A stretch of DNA of 64,000 nucleotides from Pseudaminobacter soli (ex Li et al. 2025) (GTDB lineage: Bacteria; Pseudomonadota; Alphaproteobacteria; Rhizobiales; Rhizobiaceae), in NCBI RefSeq assembly GCF_003012705.1, contig NZ_PXYL01000021.1, positions 1-64,000 on the forward strand, read 5' to 3'. Of this stretch, positions 17,409-27,123 are shown piece by piece (position 1 is the first letter of the stretch; each line of letters opens with the position of its first letter). The position numbers and the translations under genes were made by a program. The notes under the pieces were generated by a model, which saw nothing but the letters and a program-made list of their open reading frames with translations, was not told where the DNA came from and did no database searches.

Positions 17409-18329
17409 ATGGCCTATCTCGACAATCTTGCCGTCTTCGTCCGGGTCGTCGAACTCGGCAACCTGTCGGCGGCCGGGCGCGACATGCGCATCTCGCCGGC
17501 GGTCGCCTCCAACCGCATCAAGGAGTTGGAAAAGCATCTCGGCGTCAGGCTTTTCAACCGCACCACGCGCCAGTTGATGCCGACCGAACATGGCGGCGTG
17601 TTCTATAACGGCGCCAAGCAGGTGCTGGCGGCGATCACCGAGGCGGAAGCGGCAGTCAGCGCCCTTTCCGGCCAGCCGCGCGGCACGATCAAGGTCACCG
17701 CGCCGCTCGGCCTCGGCCGCCGGCTCATCGCCTCGGGCATCCCCGAATTCCACGACAAATATCCCGACATCGAGGTGCGACTTCGGCTTTCGGACCACAA
17801 TGTCGATATCATGAAGGAAGGCATCGACGTTGCCTTCCGGCTGGGGCTACTGGAGGATTCGAGCCTCAGGATGCGCGGCATCATGGAGTGCGAGCGCGTC
17901 CTGGTCGCCGCCCCCGAATATCTCGAGCGGCGCGGCGAGCCCACGACGGCCCAGGAGCTGGTCGACAGGCGGCACGACTGCCTGCTGCTTCGCTTTCCCG
18001 GCATGCGCGAGTTCTTCTGGACGCTCTCGTCGCCCACGGGCCCGGCCAAGTTCGAAGTGCGCGGCCCGTTCGATTCCGACGACGGCGACGTCCTGACCAG
18101 CTGGGCGCTGGCCGGGCGCGGCGTCGTCAACAAGCCGCGCTTCGACGTCGAGCATTTCATCCGCGAGGGGCGGCTGAAGATCATCCTGCCCGAGACGCCG
18201 CCGATGCCGGTCCAGCTCGCCGCCGTCTACCCGCACAAGAACCTGCAGGACCCCAAGGTGCGCCTGCTGCTCGACTTCATGGCCGACCGCTGCCAGCGCC
18301 TGATCCGCGAGGCGCTGGCGGGGAAGTAG
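17409..18329 (+). CDS. LysR-family transcriptional regulator, probable purine-operon regulator
   Basis: A 306-residue LysR-type regulator. The N-terminal winged helix reads LAVFVRVVELGNLSAAGRD, then ISPAVASNRIKELEKHLGV and RLFNRTTRQLMPTEHG. The effector domain starts at RGTIKVTAPLGLGRRL and includes VDIMKEGIDVAFRLG. It is transcribed away from puuD with 146 bases between starts. Divergent LysR genes usually control their neighbour, so it is the best candidate for regulating urate oxidation. The inducer is unknown; urate, xanthine or hydroxyisourate are reasonable guesses. Confidence 0.9.
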   Translation: MAYLDNLAVFVRVVELGNLSAAGRDMRISPAVASNRIKELEKHLGVRLFNRTTRQLMPTEHGGVFYNGAKQVLAAITEAEAAVSALSGQPRGTIKVTAPLGLGRRLIASGIPEFHDKYPDIEVRLRLSDHNVDIMKEGIDVAFRLGLLEDSSLRMRGIMECERVLVAAPEYLERRGEPTTAQELVDRRHDCLLLRFPGMREFFWTLSSPTGPAKFEVRGPFDSDDGDVLTSWALAGRGVVNKPRFDVEHFIREGRLKIILPETPPMPVQLAAVYPHKNLQDPKVRLLLDFMADRCQRLIREALAGK

Positions 18330-18344
18330 CTCCGCCCGGCAGCG

Positions 18345-19292
18345 TCACTTCACGATCGGACCGGGGTCTTCCGGACCGTTGACGGCATTGAGCCTCAACA
18401 CGTTGTCGTTCAGGCATGCCTCGATGCGATGGTCCGACGGAATCCTTTTGAGCCACGGGTTGAGATCCGCCACCGGCTGCTGGATACCGCCGAAGTTGAA
18501 CTGGCGATCCTGGGTCAGCTGCTGCGTCAGGTCTATGCCGGTGAAGTACTGATGAACCTTCTGCACCGCCAATAAGAGGCTGCCGCTGACGTTGTGCGAA
18601 TTCAGCCGGATGTTCGAAGCCGTGATCGTGGTTTTGCCGATACCCATCGGGCTCGTGACCCTGTTGGGAATGGAGATCTCCGTCCGCGCTAAGAGATCGA
18701 AGTCGACCGAGAATTCAGGGTCCGCCCACCCGCCGATCACCGAAGGCGTCGTGACATGGAACTGGAAACGGTTGCCGGGCAGCGCGATGCGCACCGTGAC
18801 CTTGTTGTCGCAGGCCGTCAGGACCTCGGCGCGGGCGCCGCAGTTTTGCGTCAGCCGCGACCGCGCGTCGGAGCGGATGGTGAAGCCGCCCATTCTCGGA
18901 TTGACCGTCGACCGGATCATATCCTTGAAGGCGCCGTTGAGCCGATCGAGATTGGACGTCCACTGCTGGCAGATGCTGCTGCCGCTAAGGAAGTTGCCAT
19001 TGCCTGCCAGCGGCACATTGTTCCTGGCGATCTCCAGCCCATTCACCTGCAGGCCGCCGAAAGTGTTCGGCCTGATGATCATCAACTGGCCGGCCTTGCC
19101 GATCCTGAAATCCTTGAAACTACTATTGTCCGCCAGGAGGGTGTAGCCCTGCGGATCGGCTGTGTTGACGGCCGCCTCGGGTTTCTGGCTGCCCTGAGCG
19201 CCATGTTCCTCAGCGCCGAAAGCCGCGAAGCTGAACGCGGTCGAAGCCGCGCAGAACAAGGCAGCAAGAATGTAACGGTGGGTACCCCGCAT
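18345..19292 (-). CDS. secreted protein of unknown function
   Basis: A 315-residue protein with a clear signal peptide (MRGTHRYILAALFCAASTAF followed by SFAAFGAEE). The mature part is polar with beta-rich stretches such as GGFTIRSDARSRLTQNCGAR, NKVTVRIALPGNRFQFHVTT and MGIGKTTITASNIRLNSHNV. There are four cysteines (SSICQQW, QNCGA, TACDN, EACLND) that could form two disulfides in the periplasm. I do not recognise the family. It separates xdhC from the LysR gene and converges on the latter with 15 bases between stops, so a role in purine use is not implied. Confidence 0.75.
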   Translation of the reverse strand: MRGTHRYILAALFCAASTAFSFAAFGAEEHGAQGSQKPEAAVNTADPQGYTLLADNSSFKDFRIGKAGQLMIIRPNTFGGLQVNGLEIARNNVPLAGNGNFLSGSSICQQWTSNLDRLNGAFKDMIRSTVNPRMGGFTIRSDARSRLTQNCGARAEVLTACDNKVTVRIALPGNRFQFHVTTPSVIGGWADPEFSVDFDLLARTEISIPNRVTSPMGIGKTTITASNIRLNSHNVSGSLLLAVQKVHQYFTGIDLTQQLTQDRQFNFGGIQQPVADLNPWLKRIPSDHRIEACLNDNVLRLNAVNGPEDPGPIVK

Positions 19293-19504
19293 GGTGTCCT
19301 CCAACTCTGGGCCGGGGTCAATTCGAGCCAGGTGCCACGGTCTCCGGCGCAGGCCGCACCCCGGCACGACCTGTGCCGCTCCTCGACCTTGGCTCGAATT
19401 GCCGCCGGCAGAACGATCCTACCTCGCCGTGAAACGTTCTGGTTATGAGGCGTATCAGGATTGCGCGGCCAGCGTATCCTCTAAACAGAGGAGAAAAGAT
19501 TCGG

Positions 19505-20365
19505 TCAGCCCATCGCTGGGCTCTGGCCTTCACTGAGGGGCGAACCATGCTCGACCAGCGCGGTCATGATCTCGGCCGCCGCAAGTGCAGCAATCACGGC
19601 CGGGCGCTTGTCCTTCACCGCATCACCGCCGATGGGCGAGACGAGCCGAGCAAAAACCTCTTCGGTGCCGCCGGCCGTCTTGAGGAACCAGCTCTTGAAG
19701 GTGGCCTTCTTGGTCTTCGAGCCGATCATGCCGACATAGGCTGCGTCGTCGCGCTTCAATGCCTCGGCGACGATCAGGAAGTCGAGCGCATGGTCGTGCG
19801 TCAGCACCACGAAGGCGGAGCCGGCGGGCGCCTCGCGCACCATCTCCTCCGGCACTGGCGTCAGGCGCGTCTCGACCGTGTCCGGCATACCGTCGAGCGC
19901 ATCGGCGCGGGTGTCCACCACCGTCGCGTGCACCGGCAAAAGCGAAAACGCCGATGCAAGGGCATGGCCGACATGGCCGCCGCCGAAGACATAGATATGC
20001 GGGCTCGCCGCGTCCTCGACGCGTGCCTGCGCGATCATTTCCTCGCGCAGCGCCGCGTCCACGGGCCTGATCGACAGGCCGACGCGGCCGCCGCAGCACT
20101 GGCCGATTTCGGGTCCGAGCGGAATGTCGAGCTCGATGTGCTCGGCTCCAACATCACGGGGCGCCGCCAGCATCTGGCGTGCCCGGTCGATTGCCATGAA
20201 TTCGAGGTGACCGCCGCCGATCGTGCCGAAGATGGCCTGCGGCGAAACCAGCATATGTGCCCCGGTCTCGCGGGGCGTCGAGCCTTTTGCCTCCGTCACC
20301 TCGACGAGTGCCGCTTGCGGCGCGTGATCGAGGAAAGAGCGGAGACGCTCAATGTTGCGTGTCAC
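19505..20365 (-). CDS. xdhC: xanthine dehydrogenase accessory protein XdhC
   Basis: A 286-residue XdhC/CoxI-family factor that binds sulfurated molybdenum cofactor and loads it into XdhB. The N-terminal XdhC_CoxI domain has GSTPRETGAHMLV, IGGGHLEF and QCCGGRVGL, the latter with the conserved cysteine pair. The C-terminal Rossmann domain shows IYVFGGGHVGHAL and YVGMIGSKTKK. Its start overlaps the xdhB stop by four bases (ATGA). It is the last gene of uraH-xdhA-xdhB-xdhC. Confidence 0.94.
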   Translation of the reverse strand: MTRNIERLRSFLDHAPQAALVEVTEAKGSTPRETGAHMLVSPQAIFGTIGGGHLEFMAIDRARQMLAAPRDVGAEHIELDIPLGPEIGQCCGGRVGLSIRPVDAALREEMIAQARVEDAASPHIYVFGGGHVGHALASAFSLLPVHATVVDTRADALDGMPDTVETRLTPVPEEMVREAPAGSAFVVLTHDHALDFLIVAEALKRDDAAYVGMIGSKTKKATFKSWFLKTAGGTEEVFARLVSPIGGDAVKDKRPAVIAALAAAEIMTALVEHGSPLSEGQSPAMG

Positions 20366-22716
20366 TTGTCCGCCGTTTCAGCCCTTAATCTTTCGATTGC
20401 CATCAGCACGCGCTCGGGCGTCGCGGGCGCGTCGAGTCGCGGGCAAACCTTGTGGTCGGCGACGCTCGCCACCGCATCAGACAAGGCTTGGAGCACCGAG
20501 ATGCCAAGCGGCAGCGGCGGTTCGCCCACAGCCTTTGAGCGATGGATCGTCGGCTCATAGGCCTCCGACCAATCGGTCAATGCCACATTGAAGACCTTCG
20601 GCCGGTCGGAAGCGAGCGGAATCTTGTAGGTCGAGGGCGCATGGGTGCGCAGCCGGCCCTTCTCGTCCCATACCAGCTCCTCGGTGGTCAGCCAGCCCAT
20701 GCCCTGGACGAAACCGCCCTCCACCTGGCCGATGTCGATGGCCCGGTTCAGCGAGCGGCCGACGTCGTGCAAAATGTCGGTGCGTTCGACCACATATTCG
20801 CCGGTCAGCGTGTCGACCGACACCTCCGAGCAGGCCGCGCCATAGGCGTAGTAGTAGAAGGCGTGGCCCCGGCCCTTGGCTCGGTCCCAATGGATCTTCG
20901 GCGTCTTGTAGTGACCGGCCGCCGAAAGCTGGACGCGGGCGATGTAGGCCTGCTTGACCAGATCGTTGAAGCTGATCTCCTGGTTGCCGACGCGCACCCG
21001 GTTGGGCAGGAACACAACCTGATCGGCTGGAATCTGATAGCGGTCGGCCGCGAAATCGGTGAGCCGCTTGCGGATCTGCCGCGCCGCATTCTGCGCGGCC
21101 ATGCCGTTGAGATCGGCGCCGGAAGAGGCTGCCGTAGGTGATGTGTTCGGCACCTTGGCCGTGGTCGTCGCGGTAATCTTCACCCGGTCGAGATCGATCT
21201 GGAACTCTTCCGCCACCACCTGCGCCACCTTGAGATGCAGGCCCTGCCCCATCTCGGTGCCGCCGTGGTTCATGTGCACCGAGCCGTCGGAATAGACATG
21301 CACCAGAGCGCCGGCCTGGTTGGACTCGGTCTTGGTGAAGGAAATGCCGAACTTGACCGGCGTCAGCGCGATGCCACGTTTGATGAAGCGGTTCTTGGCG
21401 TTGAACTCGGCAATCGCGCGGCGGCGACCGGCATAGTCGGCGCTCTCTTCCAGCTCCGCCACGATGCGCTGGATGATGCAGTCCTCGACCTTCTGGTGAT
21501 AGGGCGTGACGTTGCGCTCGCCGGCAACGCCCATCGCGTCGTAGAAATTCAGCTTGCGGATTTCGAGCGGGTCCTTGCCCACGGCAAAGGCCACCTCCTC
21601 GATGACGCGCTCGCAACCGACCATGCCCTGCGGGCCGCCGAAGCCGCGGAAGGCGGTGTTCGAGACGGTGTTGGTGTAGAGCGGCGCCGACTTGGCATGC
21701 ACGGCCGGATAGAAATAGGCGTTGTCGCAGTGGAACAGCGCGCGGTCGCCCACCGGACCCGACAGGTCGGCCGAGAAACCGGCATTGAGCGCGAACATGT
21801 AGTCGACGCCGAGGATGTGGCCCTCTTCGTCGAAGCCGACCTCGTAGTCGATGACGAAGTCGTGCCGTTTGCCGGTGGCGGTCATGTCCTCGTCGCGGTC
21901 GAGCCGGATCTTCACCGCCCGCTTGAACTTCTTGGCCGCAATTGCCGCAATGGCCGCGCACTGGTTGGCCTGGGTTTCCTTGCCGCCGAAGCCGCCGCCC
22001 ATGCGGCGCACTTCGATTGTCACCGCGTGGCTCGGCACGCCCAGCGCATGCGCCACCATATGCTGCGTTTCGCTCGGACCCTGGGTAGAGCTGTAGACGA
22101 GGATCTCGTCGTCCTCGCCCGGCACCGCCAGCGCAACCTGGCCTTCGAGATAGAAATGGTCCTGGCCGCCGAGCTTCATGCTGCCCTTGACGCGGCGCGG
22201 CGAAGCCGCGATCGCGGCAGCCGCATCGCCTCGCTTCAGCGTCAGCGGCGTGGTGACCTGCTTGTCCTTCTCGGGATCGAGGCCCCAGATGTGGACGATT
22301 GGGTCGAGCTCTTCATATTCGATCTTCGCCAGACGCGCGGCGCGGCGAGCCTGCTCGCGCGTTTCGGCAATCACGCAGAAGATCGGCTGGCCGTGGAACT
22401 GCACCTTGCCTTCGGCCAGCACCGGGTCGTCATGCATGCCGCTCGGCGAAATGTCGTTCTCGCCCGGCACGTCTTCATAGGTCAGCACGTCGACCACGCC
22501 GGGCGCGGCGCGCACCGACGACAGGTCGACGCTCTTCAGGATGCCATGCGCAACGGTCGACAGGCCGAGGCCGGCATGCAGCGTGCCGGCCGGCTCGGGC
22601 ATGTCGTCGATATAGACGGCAGTGCCGGCCACATGCTTGTGCGCGGAGTCATGGCGCTGGTCGGAATGTACGCCACCGACGATCCGGGCGGCCTTGAGGT
22701 CGGAATGCTTGTTCAT
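20362..22716 (-). CDS. xdhB: xanthine dehydrogenase molybdopterin-binding subunit
   Basis: A 784-residue large subunit that hydroxylates hypoxanthine and xanthine to urate. The N-terminal ald_Xan_dh domain begins after AHKHVAGTAVYIDDMPEPAG. The molybdopterin domain shows RRMGGGFGGKETQA, SNTAFRGFGGPQGMV, NHGGTEMGQGLH and the catalytic glutamate at about residue 732 in KAVGEPPLPLGISV. Length is normal for the bacterial two-subunit form. It lies ten bases downstream of xdhA and overlaps xdhC by four bases. Confidence 0.95.
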   Translation of the reverse strand: MNKHSDLKAARIVGGVHSDQRHDSAHKHVAGTAVYIDDMPEPAGTLHAGLGLSTVAHGILKSVDLSSVRAAPGVVDVLTYEDVPGENDISPSGMHDDPVLAEGKVQFHGQPIFCVIAETREQARRAARLAKIEYEELDPIVHIWGLDPEKDKQVTTPLTLKRGDAAAAIAASPRRVKGSMKLGGQDHFYLEGQVALAVPGEDDEILVYSSTQGPSETQHMVAHALGVPSHAVTIEVRRMGGGFGGKETQANQCAAIAAIAAKKFKRAVKIRLDRDEDMTATGKRHDFVIDYEVGFDEEGHILGVDYMFALNAGFSADLSGPVGDRALFHCDNAYFYPAVHAKSAPLYTNTVSNTAFRGFGGPQGMVGCERVIEEVAFAVGKDPLEIRKLNFYDAMGVAGERNVTPYHQKVEDCIIQRIVAELEESADYAGRRRAIAEFNAKNRFIKRGIALTPVKFGISFTKTESNQAGALVHVYSDGSVHMNHGGTEMGQGLHLKVAQVVAEEFQIDLDRVKITATTTAKVPNTSPTAASSGADLNGMAAQNAARQIRKRLTDFAADRYQIPADQVVFLPNRVRVGNQEISFNDLVKQAYIARVQLSAAGHYKTPKIHWDRAKGRGHAFYYYAYGAACSEVSVDTLTGEYVVERTDILHDVGRSLNRAIDIGQVEGGFVQGMGWLTTEELVWDEKGRLRTHAPSTYKIPLASDRPKVFNVALTDWSEAYEPTIHRSKAVGEPPLPLGISVLQALSDAVASVADHKVCPRLDAPATPERVLMAIERLRAETADK

Positions 22717-22726
22717 TGCCGTCTCC

Positions 22727-24208
22727 TCACGCTGCCTGGTGGCGCGAAACCTGGATCGGCTCGCTGCCGCCCTGGGTTTCGGCGAAGAAGCGGCGCAGCA
22801 GGTTGCGCGCCGCCAGCATGCGATATTCCGCGCTGGCGCGCATGTCCGTCAGCGGGGTGAAGTCCTGCGCATAGGCCTCCAGCGCCGCTTCCACGGTGAC
22901 TTCCGTCCAAGGCTTGCCGGTCAGTACGGCCTCCACGGCTGCGGCGCGCTTGGGTGTCGCCGCCATGCCGCCATAGGCGATGCGGATCTGGGCAACCGTG
23001 CCGTCGGCGGCAAGCGTCAGATGGAAGGCGCCAAGTGCTGCGGTGATGTCCTCGTCGCGGCGCTTGGAAATCTTATAGACGGCAAAGCGGCTGTCCTTTG
23101 CCGGCACCGGCACATGCACCGCCTCGACGAACTCGCCCGGCTGGCGATCCTGCTTGCCATAGGCGATGAAGAACTCTTCCAGCGGAATGGTGCGGCGCTC
23201 AGCACCCTTGCGCAGGGTCAGCGTAGCGCCCAGGGCGATGAAGGGCGGCGGGGTATCGCCGATGGGCGAGCCGTTGGCGATGTTGCCGCCGATGGTGCCC
23301 ATGTTGCGCACCTGCTCACCGCCAATGCGATTGATCAGTTCGCCCAGCGCCGGGATGCGTTGGCTGAGCAGGTCGAACGCCTCGGTGTAGGTGACGCCCG
23401 CACCAATGGTGATGACGCCGTCCTTCTCCGAAATGCGGCGCAGCCCTTCCAGATGGCCGATGAAGACCACCGGCGAGATGTCGCGCATATGCTTCGTCAC
23501 CCACAGGCCGACGTCGGTCGAGCCGGCGACGATGGTCGCCTTGGGCTCGGCTTCGAGCACGGCGGCAAAATCGTCGACATCGGCCGGCACGACCAGCCGC
23601 GCCTTGCCCGACCCGACCTCGACACGCGCGCCGTCGCGCAGCTTGGTGAGCTTTTCGATCACAGCCGCGCGTTCCACCGCCAGCGGGTCGCTCGCCCCCT
23701 TGCCATAGTCCGAGATCGCGCGCGCCGCTCGCATGATCGCCTCATAGCCGGTGCAGCGGCAGAGATTGCCCTGCAGCGCCTTCTCGATCGTGGCGTCGGA
23801 CGGGTTGGCGTCCTTCATCCAGAGGCCGTAGAGCGACATCACGAAGCCCGGCGTGCAGAAGCCGCATTGCGAGCCGTGGAAGTCGATCATCGCCTTCTGC
23901 ACCGGGTGCAGATCGCCGCCCACCGGCTGCACATGTTCGATGGTCACCACATGGCAGCCGTCGAGCGAGCCGAGGAAGCGGATGCAGGCATTGACGCTCT
24001 CATAGACGAGCCCGCCCGCCGTCAGCTTGCCCACCAGCACCGTGCAGGCGCCGCAGTCGCCCTCCGCGCAGCCTTCCTTGGTGCCGCGCATGGAGCGGTC
24101 GAGCCGCAGCCAGTCGAGCAGCGTCGCGTCGGGCGCCACGTCGCGCACGGTCACCTCCCGGCCGTTGAGCAGGAAGCGGATTTCGTTGCGGATCGGGGCG
24201 GACGACAT
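22727..24208 (-). CDS. xdhA: xanthine dehydrogenase small subunit (2Fe-2S and FAD)
   Basis: A 493-residue electron-transfer subunit. The plant-type ferredoxin cluster ligands are in GCAEGDCGACTVLVG (C47, C52, C55). The second 2Fe-2S cluster ligands are in QCGFCTPGFVMSLYGLW and NLCRCTGYEAIMRA. The FAD domain follows, with ATIVAGSTDVGLWVTK and GTIGGNIANGSPIGDTPP. It passes electrons from XdhB to NAD. It is the second gene of the uraH-xdhABC run. Confidence 0.95.
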   Translation of the reverse strand: MSSAPIRNEIRFLLNGREVTVRDVAPDATLLDWLRLDRSMRGTKEGCAEGDCGACTVLVGKLTAGGLVYESVNACIRFLGSLDGCHVVTIEHVQPVGGDLHPVQKAMIDFHGSQCGFCTPGFVMSLYGLWMKDANPSDATIEKALQGNLCRCTGYEAIMRAARAISDYGKGASDPLAVERAAVIEKLTKLRDGARVEVGSGKARLVVPADVDDFAAVLEAEPKATIVAGSTDVGLWVTKHMRDISPVVFIGHLEGLRRISEKDGVITIGAGVTYTEAFDLLSQRIPALGELINRIGGEQVRNMGTIGGNIANGSPIGDTPPPFIALGATLTLRKGAERRTIPLEEFFIAYGKQDRQPGEFVEAVHVPVPAKDSRFAVYKISKRRDEDITAALGAFHLTLAADGTVAQIRIAYGGMAATPKRAAAVEAVLTGKPWTEVTVEAALEAYAQDFTPLTDMRASAEYRMLAARNLLRRFFAETQGGSEPIQVSRHQAA

Positions 24209-24268
24209 GCTGTTATCTTTCCATACGGACGGCGCTGGTTCGATGCTGTGCGGCGGCGTGCCGGGCCA

Positions 24269-24634
24269 TCAACTGCCCCGATAGGTCGAATAACCGTAGG
24301 GCGAAAGTAAGAGCGGCACGTGATAGTGCTTGTGCTCGGCGATACCGAAACGCACCGGCACCTTGTCCAGGAAGGCAGGATCGGTCAGGCTGGCGCCATG
24401 CGTGCGCATGTAGTCGCCGGCTTCGAACACGATCTCGAATTCGCCGAGACGGAAACTGTCGCCTTCCATCAGCGGCGCGTCGCAGCGGCCGTCTATGTTG
24501 GTGTTCACCGTCTTGATCAGTATCCTGGTCTCGCCGTCGAGGCGATAGAGCGACAGCCTGAGGCCGTCTGCAGGACGGCCCGTGGCCGTATCGAGAACAT
24601 GGGTTGTAAGGCGCCCGCCTTGAGCTGTCGACAT
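24269..24634 (-). CDS. uraH: 5-hydroxyisourate hydrolase
   Basis: A 121-residue transthyretin-like enzyme that hydrolyses 5-hydroxyisourate to OHCU. Signature elements are [17 protein letters not shown] at the N-terminus, [34 protein letters not shown], and the C-terminal YRGS tetrapeptide that distinguishes the enzyme from transthyretin. It is cytoplasmic, with no signal peptide. It lies 60 bases upstream of xdhA and is divergent from the PuuE-UraD fusion gene, which supplies the next step. Confidence 0.95.
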   Translation of the reverse strand: MSTAQGGRLTTHVLDTATGRPADGLRLSLYRLDGETRILIKTVNTNIDGRCDAPLMEGDSFRLGEFEIVFEAGDYMRTHGASLTDPAFLDKVPVRFGIAEHKHYHVPLLLSPYGYSTYRGS

Positions 24635-24818
24635 ATGGCCTCCCTACCTTCGATACATACGAACGCGCATGATCTGTTGTGTGTCAATTAAAGGCGATGC
24701 AAAACTCGGCGTGAAGTGGAACGCCACAAAAAGACTTTCAATTTTTTTAGGGGGAATATCCATGCACCCCTTTGATATTGTGAGAATATAAGGTCACCGC
24801 GACCAGGGGTAAAGGAAC
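24635..24818. promoter_or_regulatory. divergent promoter region between uraH-xdhABC and the allantoin operon
   Basis: A 184-base AT-rich gap separating two divergent purine operons. It must hold both promoters. It includes GTGTGTCAATTAAAGG, a short interrupted palindrome GTGGAACGCCAC (about 24,715-24,727) and a poly-T stretch. A shared regulator site is likely here because both operons act in one pathway. The specific operator is not determinable by eye. Confidence 0.5.
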
Positions 24819-26252
24819 ATGCGTTACGTAAGAGACATGCGTGGCTATGGCGCCAATCCGCCGGACCCGAAATGGCCGGGCGGAGCCCATGTCGCGGTGC
24901 AATTCGTGGTCAATTACGAGGAAGGCGGCGAAAACTGCATCCTGCACGGCGATGCGGCCTCCGAAGCCTTCCTGTCCGAGGTCGTGGGCGCAGCACCCTG
25001 GCCGGGAAAACGCCACTGGAACATGGAGTCGATCTACGAATACGGCGCCCGCGCCGGCTTCTGGCGGCTGCACCGCATGTTCACCGAAGCCGATGTGCCC
25101 GTCACCGTCTATGGCGTCGCTTCCGCGCTCGCCCGCTCGCCCGACCAGGTCGCGGCCATGCAGGAAGCGAACTGGGAAATCGCCTCGCACGGCCTGCGCT
25201 GGATCGACTATCGCGACCATGAGGAAGAGGTCGAACGCGGCGACCTCATCGAGGCGATCCGCCTGCACAAGGAAGTCGTGGGCGAACGGCCGGCCGGGCT
25301 CTATCTCGGTCGCACCTCTGTCTATTCGGTGCGCATCGCCGCTGCCGAAGGCGGGTTCGCCTGGATTTCCGACACCTATGACGACGATCTGCCCTACTGG
25401 CTCGACCATGACGGCCATGGCAATGCCATTCCGCCGCAGCTCGTCATCCCCTACACGCTCGACGCCAACGACATGCGCTTTGCCACCGCGCAGGGTTTTA
25501 ATTCGGGCGACCAGTTCTTCGCCTATCTGAAGGACGCCTTCGACACGCTCTATGCCGAGGGCAAGGCCGGACGCGGCGGCATGATGAGCATCGGCCTGCA
25601 CTGCCGCCTGATCGGCCGGCCGGGCCGCGCCGCCGCTCTGCAGCGCTTCATCGACTATGTGAAGAGCCACGACAAGGTGTGGCTGCCGCGCCGCATCGAC
25701 ATCGCCAATCACTGGCGCGAGCATCACCCCTACAAGCCGGCGGCACTGCGCCCCTCGCGCATGAGCGAGAAGGAATTCGTCGAAAAGTTCGGCGGCATCT
25801 TCGAACATTCGCCGTGGATCGCCGAGCGCGCCTACAGGCTGGAGCTGGGTGCCGCCCATGACAGCGCCGGCGGCCTGCACAACGCGCTCAGCCGTGCCTT
25901 CCGTTCGGCCACCGAGGCCGAGCGCCTCGGCGTTCTGACGGCCCACCCCGACCTTGCCGGCAAGCTGGCGCAGGCCAAGCGCCTGACGGCGGAGTCGACC
26001 AAGGAGCAGGCCTCGGCCGGTCTCGACGCGCTGACCGACGCCGAGCGCGAGACGTTCACGCAGTTGAACAGCGCCTATGTCGAAAAGTTCGGCTTCCCCT
26101 TCATCATCGCCGTCAAGGGTCGCACCAAGGACGAGATCCTTGCCGCCTTCCAGACGCGCATCGACAACGACCGCGAAACCGAGTTCGACACCGCCTGCGC
26201 CCAGGTTGAGCGCATCGCGCTGTTGAGGCTCAGGGACATCCTGCCGCTCTAA
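24819..26252 (+). CDS. bifunctional allantoinase (PuuE) - OHCU decarboxylase (UraD) fusion
   Basis: A 477-residue two-domain protein. Residues about 1-305 are a PuuE-type allantoinase of the polysaccharide-deacetylase fold: MRYVRDMRGYGANPPDPKWP, FVVNYEEGGENCILHGD, ASHGLRWIDY, MMSIGLHCRLIGRPGR. Residues about 313-477 are OHCU decarboxylase: MSEKEFVEKFGGIFEHSPWI with the catalytic His, LTAHPDLAGKLAQAK, and FGFPFIIAVKGRTKDEIL. The fusion converts OHCU to S-allantoin and on to allantoate. It starts the plus-strand operon of four genes. Confidence 0.95.
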   Translation: MRYVRDMRGYGANPPDPKWPGGAHVAVQFVVNYEEGGENCILHGDAASEAFLSEVVGAAPWPGKRHWNMESIYEYGARAGFWRLHRMFTEADVPVTVYGVASALARSPDQVAAMQEANWEIASHGLRWIDYRDHEEEVERGDLIEAIRLHKEVVGERPAGLYLGRTSVYSVRIAAAEGGFAWISDTYDDDLPYWLDHDGHGNAIPPQLVIPYTLDANDMRFATAQGFNSGDQFFAYLKDAFDTLYAEGKAGRGGMMSIGLHCRLIGRPGRAAALQRFIDYVKSHDKVWLPRRIDIANHWREHHPYKPAALRPSRMSEKEFVEKFGGIFEHSPWIAERAYRLELGAAHDSAGGLHNALSRAFRSATEAERLGVLTAHPDLAGKLAQAKRLTAESTKEQASAGLDALTDAERETFTQLNSAYVEKFGFPFIIAVKGRTKDEILAAFQTRIDNDRETEFDTACAQVERIALLRLRDILPL

Positions 26253-26264
26253 AGGAAATCAGAA

Positions 26265-27092
26265 ATGGCCGGCCGCACCTATTACGCCCCCACCGGAGGT
26301 CTGCCGCCGCAGACGGACCTCATCACCGACCGCGCCGTCTTTACGGAAGCCTATGCGGTTATCCCGCGGCGCGAGTTCAGCGACATCGTCGCCAGCTACC
26401 TGCCCTTCTGGGACAAGACCCGGTGCTGGGTCATCGCACGCCCGCTCTCGGGCTTTGCCGAGACTTTTTCGCAATATGTCATGGAAGTGCAGCCGGGCGG
26501 CGGCAGCAACCAGCCCGAGCCCGATGCGGACGCCGAGGGCGTGCTGTTCGTGGTGGAAGGCGAGATCACGGTGACGGTGGATGGCGCAACACACCGCCTG
26601 ACGCCGGGCGGCTATGCCTTCCTGCCGCCTGCCAGCGGCTGGACCCTGCGCAACGACGGCGCCGCCGCCGCGCGCTTCCACTGGATCCGCAAGGCCTATG
26701 AATATGTCGAGGGCATCGACGTTCCGGACCCGATTTTCGCCAACGAGAACGACATCGCCCCGACCGCGATGCCCGACACGGACGGCAAATGGGCGACGAC
26801 CCGTTTCGTCGATCCGACCGACCTGCGCCACGACATGCATGTGACCATCGTCACCTTCAAGCCGGGCGGCATCATCCCCTTCCCTGAAACGCATGTGATG
26901 GAGCATGGGCTCTACGTGCTGGAAGGCCAGGCCGTGTACCGGCTCAACCAGGACTGGGTTGAGGTGCAGGCAGGCGACTATATGTGGCTGCGCGCCTTCT
27001 GCCCGCAGGCCTGCTATTCCGGCGGCCCGGGCGACTTCCGCTACCTGCTCTACAAGGACGTCAACCGGCACGCCAAGCTCGACCGGTTCTGA
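26265..27092 (+). CDS. (S)-ureidoglycine aminohydrolase
   Basis: A 275-residue bicupin that converts ureidoglycine to ureidoglycolate and ammonia (UGHY/AllE/YlbA family). The first cupin shows GVLFVVEGEITVTVDG. The second holds the metal site in PFPETHVMEHGLYVLEGQAV with candidate Glu, His and His ligands, and the C-terminal Gln region AFCPQACYSGG. It is cytoplasmic. It follows the fusion gene by 12 bases and precedes allA by 31 bases. Its presence implies that allantoate is deaminated by an amidohydrolase, which is not encoded in this window. Confidence 0.92.
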   Translation: MAGRTYYAPTGGLPPQTDLITDRAVFTEAYAVIPRREFSDIVASYLPFWDKTRCWVIARPLSGFAETFSQYVMEVQPGGGSNQPEPDADAEGVLFVVEGEITVTVDGATHRLTPGGYAFLPPASGWTLRNDGAAAARFHWIRKAYEYVEGIDVPDPIFANENDIAPTAMPDTDGKWATTRFVDPTDLRHDMHVTIVTFKPGGIIPFPETHVMEHGLYVLEGQAVYRLNQDWVEVQAGDYMWLRAFCPQACYSGGPGDFRYLLYKDVNRHAKLDRF

Positions 27093-27123
27093 CCGGTCGG
27101 TTGTCGAGGAAGGACGAGGCGCC

